Shown here in pieces: positions 1 through 8,320 of a DNA stretch of 64,000 bases (position 1 is the stretch's first letter; every line of letters begins with the position of its first letter). The stretch comes from Acidimicrobiia bacterium. GTDB taxonomy: Bacteria; Actinomycetota; Acidimicrobiia; IMCC26256; JAGNEX01. A program made the translations under genes and the position numbers. Under the pieces are notes generated by a model, which worked only from the letters and a program-made list of their open reading frames with translations, made no database searches and was not told the DNA's origin. The stretch covers positions 1,394,001 to 1,458,000 of the forward strand of contig JACJWE010000001.1 in assembly GCA_020637365.1 (NCBI GenBank). Reading direction: 5' to 3'.

Positions 1-2
1 GA

Positions 3-1358
3 GATTGGTACGTCTGGCGTCCTGGTCGAGGACCCGGCGGCCGACTCCCGCCGAACAACTGGCGAAACATGCTGGGTGGTCGCGGCTGGCATCGCGACCA
101 CCGCACCGGCGAGTGGTACTGGGCAGCCTTTCTACCGTTTCAACCAGATTTGAACTGGCGCAACCCGGCGGTACGTCAGGCGATGAACTCGATGATTCGG
201 ATGTGGCTCGACCGAGGTGTCGACGGATTCCGGCTCGACATCTTCAATGCGCTCTTCGAAGACGAGCGTTGCCGACCCAATCCGCGAACGCTCGCCGTTC
301 CTCGTGAGGACGGCTCGACCTCATGGTTTCAGCGCAACGTCCACAACCTCGATCACCCAGACACCCTCGCCTTCGCCCTCGAACTCCGCACCCTGATCGA
401 CGGATACGACCCTCCCCGAATGCTGGTCGGTGAGGTCTTCGGCGACGAAGAACACGTTGCGCGGTATTGCCACAACGGCGCGGGACTCAACCTGGTCTTC
501 TGCTTCGAAACGGTAACGACGCCGCTGAAGGCCTCACGATGGCGTTCTTTGCTCCAGCGCCTCGATACTGCCTTTCCGCCACCGATGGCGCCGACCTGGG
601 TACATGGCAACCACGACCGTCCGCGCCGGCTCGCCTCGCTCAGCCGAGATCAACATCTCATGCTGTTCGGGCTACAGATTGGGGCCCGGGGCGTTCCGTT
701 CATCTATCAAGGAGAAGAGATCGGCCTGCCCGAAGCCGACAATCCCCCACGCCATGGGCTCGATCCGGTCGCCCGCAAATTTCGTTGGTCGCCGGGTGCG
801 GCGGTCGCATTTGCACGCCGCAAGGGCCTCAGCCTGAACCGAGACAACTGCCGCACACCCATGCGTTGGGATCGAACGGAAGGCCTCGGTTTCAGCTCTT
901 CATCGCCGTGGCTGCCGAGCGGACCGGCCGATTGGCCCACCGTCGCAGACCAAGAGGCGGACCCCACCAGCCGCCTGAACGGCTACCGAGAGTTGTTGGC
1001 ACTCCGCAGTCGGCTGCGAGCCCTGCAGGTCGGAGCGCAACACATCGTTGCCGTACCCGATGCTTCGCCTCTGGTCGGCATCCGAAGGACGGTACCGCCG
1101 TCCCAAGCAGCGGGCCGAGAGGAGTCGCTCGATGCTCGAGACATCGAGATTTGGGCAAACATGTCTGACGGACCCGTCGCCGCGCCTGTTCGGGAAGATG
1201 CCACCATCATCTGGCGTTCGCGTCCTGGCCAGGTTGTGGGTCATGGCGCGCAAACCCGCAATGCTCGTCCCGCGACCGAGACCCTTGCAGCGTTCGAGGT
1301 GGCTCTGTTAGCCGCAAACTCACCGGCCCAACTCTCGATCCGCGACGACCGGGGATGA
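3..1358 (+). CDS. GH13 alpha-glucosidase / oligo-1,6-glucosidase, 5'-truncated by the window edge
   Basis: This is an alpha-amylase-superfamily glycosidase, probably cleaving short alpha-glucosides in the cytoplasm. The reading frame is already open at base 3, and the first codons give DWYVWR...PPNNW, typical of the middle of GH13_23/GH13_31 enzymes, so the true start lies upstream. The catalytic triad is visible: the nucleophile Asp in GFRLDIF (about base 230), the acid/base Glu in MLVGEVFG (about base 425) and the third Asp in HGNHDRPR (about base 605). The segment GVPFIYQGEEIG is also family-typical. The last about 100 residues (beta-sandwich domain C) diverge from the usual sequence. The stop lies 39 bp inside the 3' end of the convergent bioB gene. 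The exact sugar specificity cannot be read from this part. Confidence 0.9.
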   Translation, partial: DWYVWRPGRGPGGRLPPNNWRNMLGGRGWHRDHRTGEWYWAAFLPFQPDLNWRNPAVRQAMNSMIRMWLDRGVDGFRLDIFNALFEDERCRPNPRTLAVPREDGSTSWFQRNVHNLDHPDTLAFALELRTLIDGYDPPRMLVGEVFGDEEHVARYCHNGAGLNLVFCFETVTTPLKASRWRSLLQRLDTAFPPPMAPTWVHGNHDRPRRLASLSRDQHLMLFGLQIGARGVPFIYQGEEIGLPEADNPPRHGLDPVARKFRWSPGAAVAFARRKGLSLNRDNCRTPMRWDRTEGLGFSSSSPWLPSGPADWPTVADQEADPTSRLNGYRELLALRSRLRALQVGAQHIVAVPDASPLVGIRRTVPPSQAAGREESLDARDIEIWANMSDGPVAAPVREDATIIWRSRPGQVVGHGAQTRNARPATETLAAFEVALLAANSPAQLSIRDDRG

Positions 1359-2342
1359 GCTCAAGTTCGGAGCGAGACGTGACGACAGGCCGGTCGTCAT
1401 ACCCAGACGGTTCAGCAGTGCCGTGTCATCGTCTTCGCCGGGGTTGTCCGTCGTCAACAGGCGATCACCCCAGAAAATGGACGAAGCGCCCGCATGGAAA
1501 CACAACGCCTGTAGCTCGTCGCTCATCTCTGACCGGCCTGCCGAAAGTCGGACGACCGAGTTCGGCATCATGATCCGAGCAGCGGCGACCGTACGCACGA
1601 TGTCGAGACCGTCAAGACGATCCACACCGTCGAGAGGGGTGCCGGGCACCTTGACCAACAGGTTGATAGGAACCGACTCTGGATGTGGGTTTTGCCGAGC
1701 GAGTTGCACGAGAAGACCTGCCCGATCGGCCACGGTTTCACCCATGCCAACGATTCCGCCGCAGCACACCGCGATACCCGCTTCACGCACCGCATCGAGG
1801 GTATCGAGCCTGTCCTGATAGGTCCGGGTCGTGATGATCGACGGATAGAACTCTGGTGAAGTGTCGAGATTGTGGTTGTAAAAGTCCAGGCCAGCCTCGG
1901 CGAGCCTGGCAGCCTGAGCCGGGGTCAGCATGCCCAGAGTCGCGCATGTCTCCATGCCAAACGCACTGACCGCTTCGATACGTTCAGCGACCGCCTCGAC
2001 CTGTTTATCGCTCGGGGCCCGCCATGCTGCACCCATGCAGAACCGGGTGGCCCCCGCCGCGTGTGCTCGCCGTGCAGCGGCGACGATCTCGTCGATCGCC
2101 ATCAACGGTTCGGGCTGCAACTGGGTGTTGTTGGCCGCAGCCTGAGGACAGTAAGCACAGTCTTCGGGACAGGCTCCCGTCTTGATCGACAGCAGGGCTG
2201 CACTTTCGACGACTTGAGCGTTGAAAGCCCGTCGGTGAACCTGGTGAGCGGTCGAAAGAAGATCGTGAAACGGACGACGGAGCAGCTCGAGAGCGTCGTC
2301 AACCGTCCAGTCGTATCGAAGGTTCGTCATCTGATCATGCAC
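1320..2342 (-). CDS. bioB: Biotin synthase
   Basis: This radical-SAM enzyme inserts sulfur into dethiobiotin, the last step of biotin synthesis. The radical-SAM cluster motif CPEDCAYC (CxxxCxxC, Cys58, Cys62, Cys65) follows SIKTGA, exactly as in BioB. Further BioB hallmarks are RFCMGAAWRAP, YNHNLDTSPEFY and GGIVGMGE. The length of 340 aa fits the family (about 320-350). The first Met gives MHDQMTNL; the Met four codons later is an equally good start. No other bio gene is adjacent. Its 3' end overlaps the GH13 gene by 39 bp on the opposite strand, and its 5' end faces the divergent beta-propeller gene across a 149-bp gap. Confidence 0.97.
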   Translation of the reverse strand: MHDQMTNLRYDWTVDDALELLRRPFHDLLSTAHQVHRRAFNAQVVESAALLSIKTGACPEDCAYCPQAAANNTQLQPEPLMAIDEIVAAARRAHAAGATRFCMGAAWRAPSDKQVEAVAERIEAVSAFGMETCATLGMLTPAQAARLAEAGLDFYNHNLDTSPEFYPSIITTRTYQDRLDTLDAVREAGIAVCCGGIVGMGETVADRAGLLVQLARQNPHPESVPINLLVKVPGTPLDGVDRLDGLDIVRTVAAARIMMPNSVVRLSAGRSEMSDELQALCFHAGASSIFWGDRLLTTDNPGEDDDTALLNRLGMTTGLSSRLAPNLSSSPVVADRELGR

Positions 2343-2491
2343 GGCGGCGAATCCTACTGGCGCGGCCGCCGTCGCCGATGACCGACCTTCTTCACAGAAA
2401 CCTGCTGCAATATTGCGGAAGCCTTTACCTCACTCTGGGTAGTTTTCTCGTCAACCGTTTCTGCGGGCGAAAGCCCGGCGCCACCTAGTTT

Positions 2492-4183
2492 TTGGGACTC
2501 ATCAACGTGTTGTCGACTTCTCCTTCTTTACGACTCAAGACCACCCTCCTGCTCGCTTTTCTCATCACCTCCTGCCTTGTTACTCTAGGATTTCGCAGTG
2601 CTCAGGCAGCGGATGACCCCCTTATCCCAGAAATTCCACGGCAAGATCTGCCGATCATCAACGATGGACGCGTGAGCTCTGTTGCCCAGATCGGCAACCT
2701 CGCCGTCATTGGCGGCACATTCACAAGCATCACTCTGCGTGATGGCACTGTGATCCCTCAGGCCAAGCTCGTAGCGTTCGACCTCGACACCGGAGAGCTC
2801 GCTTCAGGCTTCATGCACACGCTCGACGGCGATGTTGACGTCGTACGTGCGGCCGAAGACGGTTCCGCCGTGTTCATCGGAGGAACCTTCAAGAAGATCG
2901 ATGGGCAGTGGCACATCCGAGTCGCCCGCCTCAACCCCGATGGATCGGTCGCGGCCGGGTTCAACGCATCGGCATCCGCGCAGGTTCTCGCCCTTCAAGA
3001 ACACGCGGGACGGCTCTTTCTCGGGGGCTCATTCGAGTCGGTCAACAACATCCCACGTTCCAGATTGGCGGCGATCGACGCGTTGACCGGAGCCCTCGAC
3101 GCCGACTTCGACCTTCCCCTCACGAGTCCGGCAGGGCCGGGAGGCAGCGGATCGGTGAAGTCGCTCGACCTCAACGTGGACGGAAGAACACTGCTGGTTG
3201 CGCACAACTCCCTCTATGTCGCCGGAGAGTCCCGCACCGGCGTTGCACTGATCGACATCGCCACCAACTCAGTACTCCCCTGGCAAACCGACTGGTACCT
3301 CCAGAGCCGCCTGAACTGCGCTGGCGCGCGTCTGGCCATCCGCGACGCCGAGTTCAGCCCTGACGGCAGTCGCTTTGTCGTCGTCGAAAAGGGCGGTGGA
3401 CGCTGCGACAAATCCATAGCGTGGCCGACTGCCGACGGTCCCGGCCTCGAAGAGAACCTCTGGGTGACCCAGATGTTTGACTCGGTGCTAGCGGTTGGAG
3501 CCGCCGACAACGCGTTCTACGTTGGCGGACACTTCTGCTACGTACGGGCGATGGGAGCCATCCCGTTCACCCGGGTTCTCGAAGACCCCGGCGTCGCCAA
3601 GCCAACGGCCTGCAGCAACAAGGTTGTCGATGTGGGAGACATCAAAGCTCGATATCAGATCGCTGCCCTCGATCCCAACACCGGCGCACCCCTCGACTGG
3701 AATCCCACAACGACGTCCGTGATTGGCTCCTACGACATCGAGATCACGCCCCGGGGCATGCTCCACGGCATGGACGGGGATCGGGTGGCGTGGATCAACA
3801 CGGGTCGGTTTTCGTTCCATGATCTGGGGACGCCAACACCTCCGGCGCCGCCCCTGGACACACCACCCGTCGTCTCGATCGAAGCGCCCGCTAGCGATGC
3901 CACGGTCTCCGGCCGGTTTCGAATCTCGGGAATGGCGTTCGACGACGTCGCCATGAGTCACGTTGAGCTGGCTGTTCGTAACCGAGACACGAAGCAATGG
4001 GTCCAACCGGACCTCAGCCTTGGACAATGGACGCTGCTGAGCACCGCCTTGACGGATCACACATGGGAGTCGAGCGATCTATCGCTACCGAATGGCCGTT
4101 ACAAGATCCATGTCAGAGCAATCGACCAAGCTGGCAACACCAGCGACGGTTGGGTGACACGCAACATCATCGTCAGCAACTGA
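2492..4183 (+). CDS. Secreted beta-propeller protein with C-terminal Ig-like domain
   Basis: The protein begins at a TTG and has an export signal (LRLKTTLLLAFLITSCLVTLGFRSAQA), so it is probably secreted. The mature part is a repeated propeller of the Delta-60/DUF5122 type: phrases such as AVIGGTFTSI, VFIGGTFKKIDG, RLFLGGSFESV and FYVGGHFCYV recur, alternating with LVAFDLDTGEL, RLAAIDALTGAL and IAALDPNTGAP. After a proline-rich linker (about residue 455, PTPPAPPLDTPP) follows an Ig/FnIII-like domain (VVSIEAPASDATVSG to the end) of the kind found in bacterial surface proteins. A GTG five codons downstream is an alternative start. No enzymatic residues are evident; a structural or adhesive surface role is inferred. 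Confidence 0.8.
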   Translation: MGLINVLSTSPSLRLKTTLLLAFLITSCLVTLGFRSAQAADDPLIPEIPRQDLPIINDGRVSSVAQIGNLAVIGGTFTSITLRDGTVIPQAKLVAFDLDTGELASGFMHTLDGDVDVVRAAEDGSAVFIGGTFKKIDGQWHIRVARLNPDGSVAAGFNASASAQVLALQEHAGRLFLGGSFESVNNIPRSRLAAIDALTGALDADFDLPLTSPAGPGGSGSVKSLDLNVDGRTLLVAHNSLYVAGESRTGVALIDIATNSVLPWQTDWYLQSRLNCAGARLAIRDAEFSPDGSRFVVVEKGGGRCDKSIAWPTADGPGLEENLWVTQMFDSVLAVGAADNAFYVGGHFCYVRAMGAIPFTRVLEDPGVAKPTACSNKVVDVGDIKARYQIAALDPNTGAPLDWNPTTTSVIGSYDIEITPRGMLHGMDGDRVAWINTGRFSFHDLGTPTPPAPPLDTPPVVSIEAPASDATVSGRFRISGMAFDDVAMSHVELAVRNRDTKQWVQPDLSLGQWTLLSTALTDHTWESSDLSLPNGRYKIHVRAIDQAGNTSDGWVTRNIIVSN

Positions 4184-4248
4184 ACACCTTTAGAGGTATT
4201 CCATGTTCTTTCCGTGCCATTGTCATACCCTCGTGGTTAGCTGTGCGC

Positions 4249-5862
4249 ATGACTTCATTCGAAGCAGCGGAACATGACCATGAGCCTGACGACGGGCTTC
4301 TCGGACCGTTTCAACCGGCGATCGACTTGATCACCGCCCAGTTCAGCGCGCTCGATATCGGCGACCGCATCGCCGTTATCGAACAGCTTCGCTCTCGGCT
4401 CGACGCGCTCGAGGCAGAAGTGCTTGTCGCTCAAATCTCTGATCCAAATGATCCGCGGCGCGCACGTCTACTGGCGTCCACACCCAAGCGGTCTCGACGT
4501 GATGCGAGCAGGGCGACGCGGCGCGCCCTGCTCCTTAAGGAACACCCCCGCTTCGCTGCGGATCTGGCCAGCGGCAGGATGACTGGCCAACAACTCGATG
4601 TACTCGTTTCGGCCGCGGAACGCTCGGAACACGCCGCCATCGCTGACCGGGACCTGGTCGAACACATTCAAGCCGTTTCACCAGATCGGGGGTATCGGGT
4701 CCTCAACCGGTGGCTCGCCGACAGACGCCAAACCGCCGATACGGCGGCGGCTTACGCCATGGCACGCCACGAACGCCACGCTCGTAAAGGTCACACTCCT
4801 GACCAGCTGTCCTCGATCACACTCGCTGGCGACGACCTCACCATCGAACAAGCCTGGAGATCGATCAGCGCTCTCGCCGACCGCATGTATGCCGATGACG
4901 GGGGCCGAGGTGGCTCAGCAGCCCAGCATGCACGCACCCTCTCCCAGCGACTCTACGACGCAGCGATCGACTACCTCACCGGGGCTTCATCTCAAACGGG
5001 CGCGGCTACCCCGTCGATCGTCATCACCGTGGACGCCCAACAGTTGCAGCTCCCCCCGATGACGTTACATAAGGGATCCCTGACCGTGGCGGCAGACAAC
5101 GGCGACGAGCCAAATCCGACGGCTGGAATTGTGGCGCCACGGACCACTCAGTCGCGCGGGTCAAAGCTTCGGTCGTCACCGAACGAAACTCTGGGCCGCG
5201 AACCACCAGATACTGCGCAGGGCTCACCATCGGAGACGAGGTTGAATGAACCGCCCGGATGGAACGGATTACCCGCGGCGAACAGACCACCTGAATCAAA
5301 TGGACCGGCGGAATCCGATGGACCGGCTAGGGCTGACCGACTTCCAGCGTCGAATGAACCCTTTCCGCCCACGAGAGCGGACGACACCAGATCAACACTC
5401 AAACCTCATCTCGTCGGCGTCGGCGCTGTGCCGCCGACCGAACTGGAACGCTTGCTCTGCGACTGCGCGCTCAGCGTGCTGGTGGTTGACCCGCTGGGCC
5501 AGCCACTTTGGTTGGGGCGGACGCAACGCACCGCGAGCGCGGGGCAACGCCTGTCTCTCATCGTCAGAGACCGCTCGTGTGTTCTCTGCGGGGCACACCA
5601 TCAGCGCTGCGAGGTACACCATCTCATTCCGTTCAACGCCCGATCGAGGGGCAAGACCGATATCGACAACTTGGCGTTGGTGTGTGGACCGTGCCACCGG
5701 CGCCTACACGACCAACGGCTGACGCTTGAGCGACACCACAAACAGCGCCCTCATGACAAAGATCACCACTCTCCAACCCAGGTGGTGTGGAGTACACGGC
5801 CCGCGACCCCGGAGGAGATCGCCCCACGATTCAACAAGAACCGAAACGAAGACGCGGCCTAG
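4249..5862 (+). CDS. HNH endonuclease of the DUF222 / 13E12 repeat family
   Basis: A 537-aa protein. The N-terminal part is the DUF222 helical domain (from about residue 30, DRIAVIEQLRSRLDALEAEV onwards, through SGRMTGQQLDVLVSAAE). The C-terminal part is an HNH nuclease: Cys pair CVLC, then EVHHLIPF, then DNLALVCGPCHRRLH. The middle (about residues 280-390) is low-complexity, with many Pro, Asn, Glu and Arg, and is poorly conserved. The family is very abundant in actinobacteria (the Mycobacterium 13E12 repeats) and is often counted with mobile or selfish elements, but no repeats or transposase flank this copy. The frame is open far upstream into the previous gene; the ATG at 4249 is chosen because it lies after that gene's stop and begins the conserved domain. 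Confidence 0.88.
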   Translation: MTSFEAAEHDHEPDDGLLGPFQPAIDLITAQFSALDIGDRIAVIEQLRSRLDALEAEVLVAQISDPNDPRRARLLASTPKRSRRDASRATRRALLLKEHPRFAADLASGRMTGQQLDVLVSAAERSEHAAIADRDLVEHIQAVSPDRGYRVLNRWLADRRQTADTAAAYAMARHERHARKGHTPDQLSSITLAGDDLTIEQAWRSISALADRMYADDGGRGGSAAQHARTLSQRLYDAAIDYLTGASSQTGAATPSIVITVDAQQLQLPPMTLHKGSLTVAADNGDEPNPTAGIVAPRTTQSRGSKLRSSPNETLGREPPDTAQGSPSETRLNEPPGWNGLPAANRPPESNGPAESDGPARADRLPASNEPFPPTRADDTRSTLKPHLVGVGAVPPTELERLLCDCALSVLVVDPLGQPLWLGRTQRTASAGQRLSLIVRDRSCVLCGAHHQRCEVHHLIPFNARSRGKTDIDNLALVCGPCHRRLHDQRLTLERHHKQRPHDKDHHSPTQVVWSTRPATPEEIAPRFNKNRNEDAA

Positions 5863-6023
5863 TTCACCGGCTCAGGATCGCGGTCCGCAGCGGGACAGAA
5901 CCGCCGCCGAAGATAACCACATTACGCGAGTTCCAACTCACTTCGACCGCCAACGTCTCCCCCGTAGCGGGCGCTCGTACCCATTCCATGCCAGGTCGGT
6001 CGGATCCGTGGCAGGCTAGTCGC

Positions 6024-6452
6024 ATGACCAAATCTGACAAGCAGTCTTCATCTCATGAGATCCCCTTCCCCGACAGCATGCTCGTCGGAGTCCAGCAACT
6101 CAATGAGATGCGGACGTTGCTGCTCGCCGAAGCCGCCGATCTGCCCGAAACATTGGCGCAGCTTCGAGACCTCCCAAGCGACCTACGCAATATGGCGATC
6201 CAGCTCGAACGGGCGACACGCGGCCTTGAAGCGTTCATCCAACTCGCATCGACGGTGACCGACGCAGCGCAGATGTTGGTTGATGCGCGCAGCAACCTCA
6301 TGGGCCTCATCGAAGCTCAGACCAACCGGCTGAGCCGAGGCGAAGCGATCTCACGAGACATGCTCAACGAGATCCGCGGCGCCGCGCAACGACTTCCGGA
6401 CCCCACACGGTTTGTGCCGTGGATGCACCGTCTAGATCAGACGGAGGAATAG
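6024..6452 (+). CDS. Small helical / coiled-coil protein, function unknown
   Basis: A 142-aa, Ala/Leu/Arg-rich protein that looks almost wholly alpha-helical, with a heptad-like pattern between residues 25 and 125 (NEMRTLLLAEAADLPETL, then MAIQLERATRGLEAFIQL). It has no signal peptide, membrane segment or catalytic motif. The ATG at 6024 is chosen over upstream in-frame codons because the sequence before it runs back into the HNH gene region and is not coding-like. It sits alone between the HNH gene and convergent dnaE2. It somewhat resembles small phasin-like or scaffolding proteins, but that is only a compositional impression. Confidence 0.6.
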   Translation: MTKSDKQSSSHEIPFPDSMLVGVQQLNEMRTLLLAEAADLPETLAQLRDLPSDLRNMAIQLERATRGLEAFIQLASTVTDAAQMLVDARSNLMGLIEAQTNRLSRGEAISRDMLNEIRGAAQRLPDPTRFVPWMHRLDQTEE

Positions 6453-6474
6453 CGACTCGCCGCCATACCGCCCG

Positions 6475-8262
6475 TCACCGAAAATTTCGAGACTTCAGAG
6501 CATCTTCATAGCGGGCTCTATCTCGTATCTGTTCTGGATGCCACGAACGAAAACGGTGAGCCATGAGGTTCACCACCCCGTCTTGGCGTTCAACCCTTCC
6601 TTGAACGATGAGCATGGTCGAGTCACGAGCGATCTTGCGATATCGCTTCCACACCGGTTCAACACAAATGATGTTCGCGAGACCCGTCTCGTCCTCAAGC
6701 GATAGAAACACCACTCCACCAGCAGTCGAAGGTCGTTGGCGGTGCGTTACAACACCGGCCACCTCGACGATAGACCGATCGGTCTGCAGCGCGAGAGTTG
6801 CGTTCGAGACAATGCCAGACTCGTCGAGATCGCTACGCACCAGGCCCACAGGGTGTTCTCCTAGCGCCATACCGATAGACCATAGATCTGCTGTGATCTC
6901 TTCAAAGTCGTCCATACCCGGCAACCTGGGTGCGGCTATTCCTTGGACAAGACCAGGCAGCTTGTCTGGACTCGCATCCCGGAGGGCCCCACTTGCCCAT
7001 AACCCTTCACGACGTGAGAGACCAAAACGGCTCAGAGCACCGGCCGTTGACAAAGCTTCGAGTTCGGGAACACGCAGGCCGCAGCGCCGCGCGAGATCTT
7101 CCACATCGACAAAGGGGGTCAAGCGTCGCTGTTCAACGATTCGAGCAGCGCCATCCTCCGAAAGGTTGCGTACCTCGCCTAGGCCAATTCGCACTGCATG
7201 ACTAGAGGGGTCTGCTAGCCATCCTGCAGCTGGATATCCAATTGGATCGGTTTCTGGCCGCCCTTCGAGGCTCGACTCGACCTCGGAAACAAAGACATCA
7301 GGAGGGTTCACCATGACCCCATGACGCTTGCCATCGTGGATAATCGAGTTCTGGCTATAGAAACCCATAGGTTGCGAATTGAGCAAAGCACATACAAACT
7401 CTGCTGGATAATGGAGCTTTATCCAGCTCGATGAATACACTAAGAAGGCAAAACTCACCGAGTGGCTCTCTGGAAAACCAAAATCTGCAAAAGCTTCCAT
7501 CTTTTGAGCGATTTCCTCGGCGACATCGCCGATGATTCCCCGCCGCGCCATACCCTCTAACAAACGAATGCGCATGGCTGCCATTCGTTCACGCGAGCGC
7601 TTCGAACCCATGGCCTGCCTCAATTGATCTGCTTCACCGGCACTGAAGCCGGCGACGTCAATCGCCATCTGCATCAGTTGTTCTTGAAAAATAGGAATTC
7701 CTAGCGTCTTACGCAATGAAGGTTCAAGAAGTGGGTGTAAATATGTCACCTCTTCACGGCCACTTCGGCGCCGTAGATATGGATGAACAGACTGGCCTTG
7801 AATCGGCCCTGGACGTATAAGTGCCACCTCGACGACCAAGTCGTAAAAGCAGCGAGGAGCGAGTCGCGGCAGCGTTTGCATTTGAGCACGTGATTCGACC
7901 TGGAAAACACCGACCGTATCGGCTCGACAGAGCAGTTCATAGACCTCGTCTTCCTGCGGGATCACCGCAAGGTCAACCACTGTGGCGCTGTGCTTTGCGA
8001 TGAGATCGACCGCACGATGCAGCATGGTCAACATCCCCAAACCGAGTAGGTCAAACTTAACCAGACCCGCTGCAGCACAATCGTCTTTATCCCACTGAAG
8101 TATGGAGCGGTTCTTCATCCGTGCCCACTCCACCGGCACATACTCAACGATCGGTCGGTCGGCCATCACCATTCCGCCTGAATGAATCCCAAGATGCCGC
8201 GGGAACCCCTCGATCTGGGAAGCCAGCTGTCGGACTACTTCGGGTATACCCGTTTCCGCCAC
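6475..8262 (-). CDS. dnaE2: Error-prone DNA polymerase DnaE2, C-terminal part (gene split by indels)
   Basis: This is the second part of a C-family polymerase of the DnaE2 type, the catalytic subunit of the ImuA'-ImuB-DnaE2 translesion mutasome. It begins in ETGIPEVVRQLASQIEGF and contains HLGIHSGGMV, ILQWDKDDCAAAGLVKFDLLGLG (carrying a catalytic aspartate), the helix-hairpin-helix region and the C-terminal OB fold (VEVAGVVTHRQRPSTAGGV, FLSLEDETG, LMAHRFRSW), all typical of DnaE2. The frame is open only back to base 8289, and the first part of the protein lies in another frame ending at 8321. About 30 nt between the two stops are open only in a third frame, so two or more small indels are needed to join the parts. 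Base composition (about 50% GC) is clearly lower than in the neighbours. Confidence 0.9.
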   Translation of the reverse strand: MAETGIPEVVRQLASQIEGFPRHLGIHSGGMVMADRPIVEYVPVEWARMKNRSILQWDKDDCAAAGLVKFDLLGLGMLTMLHRAVDLIAKHSATVVDLAVIPQEDEVYELLCRADTVGVFQVESRAQMQTLPRLAPRCFYDLVVEVALIRPGPIQGQSVHPYLRRRSGREEVTYLHPLLEPSLRKTLGIPIFQEQLMQMAIDVAGFSAGEADQLRQAMGSKRSRERMAAMRIRLLEGMARRGIIGDVAEEIAQKMEAFADFGFPESHSVSFAFLVYSSSWIKLHYPAEFVCALLNSQPMGFYSQNSIIHDGKRHGVMVNPPDVFVSEVESSLEGRPETDPIGYPAAGWLADPSSHAVRIGLGEVRNLSEDGAARIVEQRRLTPFVDVEDLARRCGLRVPELEALSTAGALSRFGLSRREGLWASGALRDASPDKLPGLVQGIAAPRLPGMDDFEEITADLWSIGMALGEHPVGLVRSDLDESGIVSNATLALQTDRSIVEVAGVVTHRQRPSTAGGVVFLSLEDETGLANIICVEPVWKRYRKIARDSTMLIVQGRVERQDGVVNLMAHRFRSWHPEQIRDRARYEDALKSRNFR

Positions 8263-8320
8263 TCGACTTTCCGCAGTATCTCCGCCTGCTCAAGCTCTTC
8301 GTTATCTGAATGGAGCAGAT

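Noticed and set aside
2343..2491. Possible biotin-repressor site between bioB and the propeller gene
   Set aside because: I looked for BirA- or BioQ-like inverted repeats and saw none convincing.
4249..5862. HNH gene as evidence of a prophage or homing element
   Set aside because: No phage genes, transposase or terminal repeats are nearby; DUF222-HNH genes are common in actinobacterial chromosomes.
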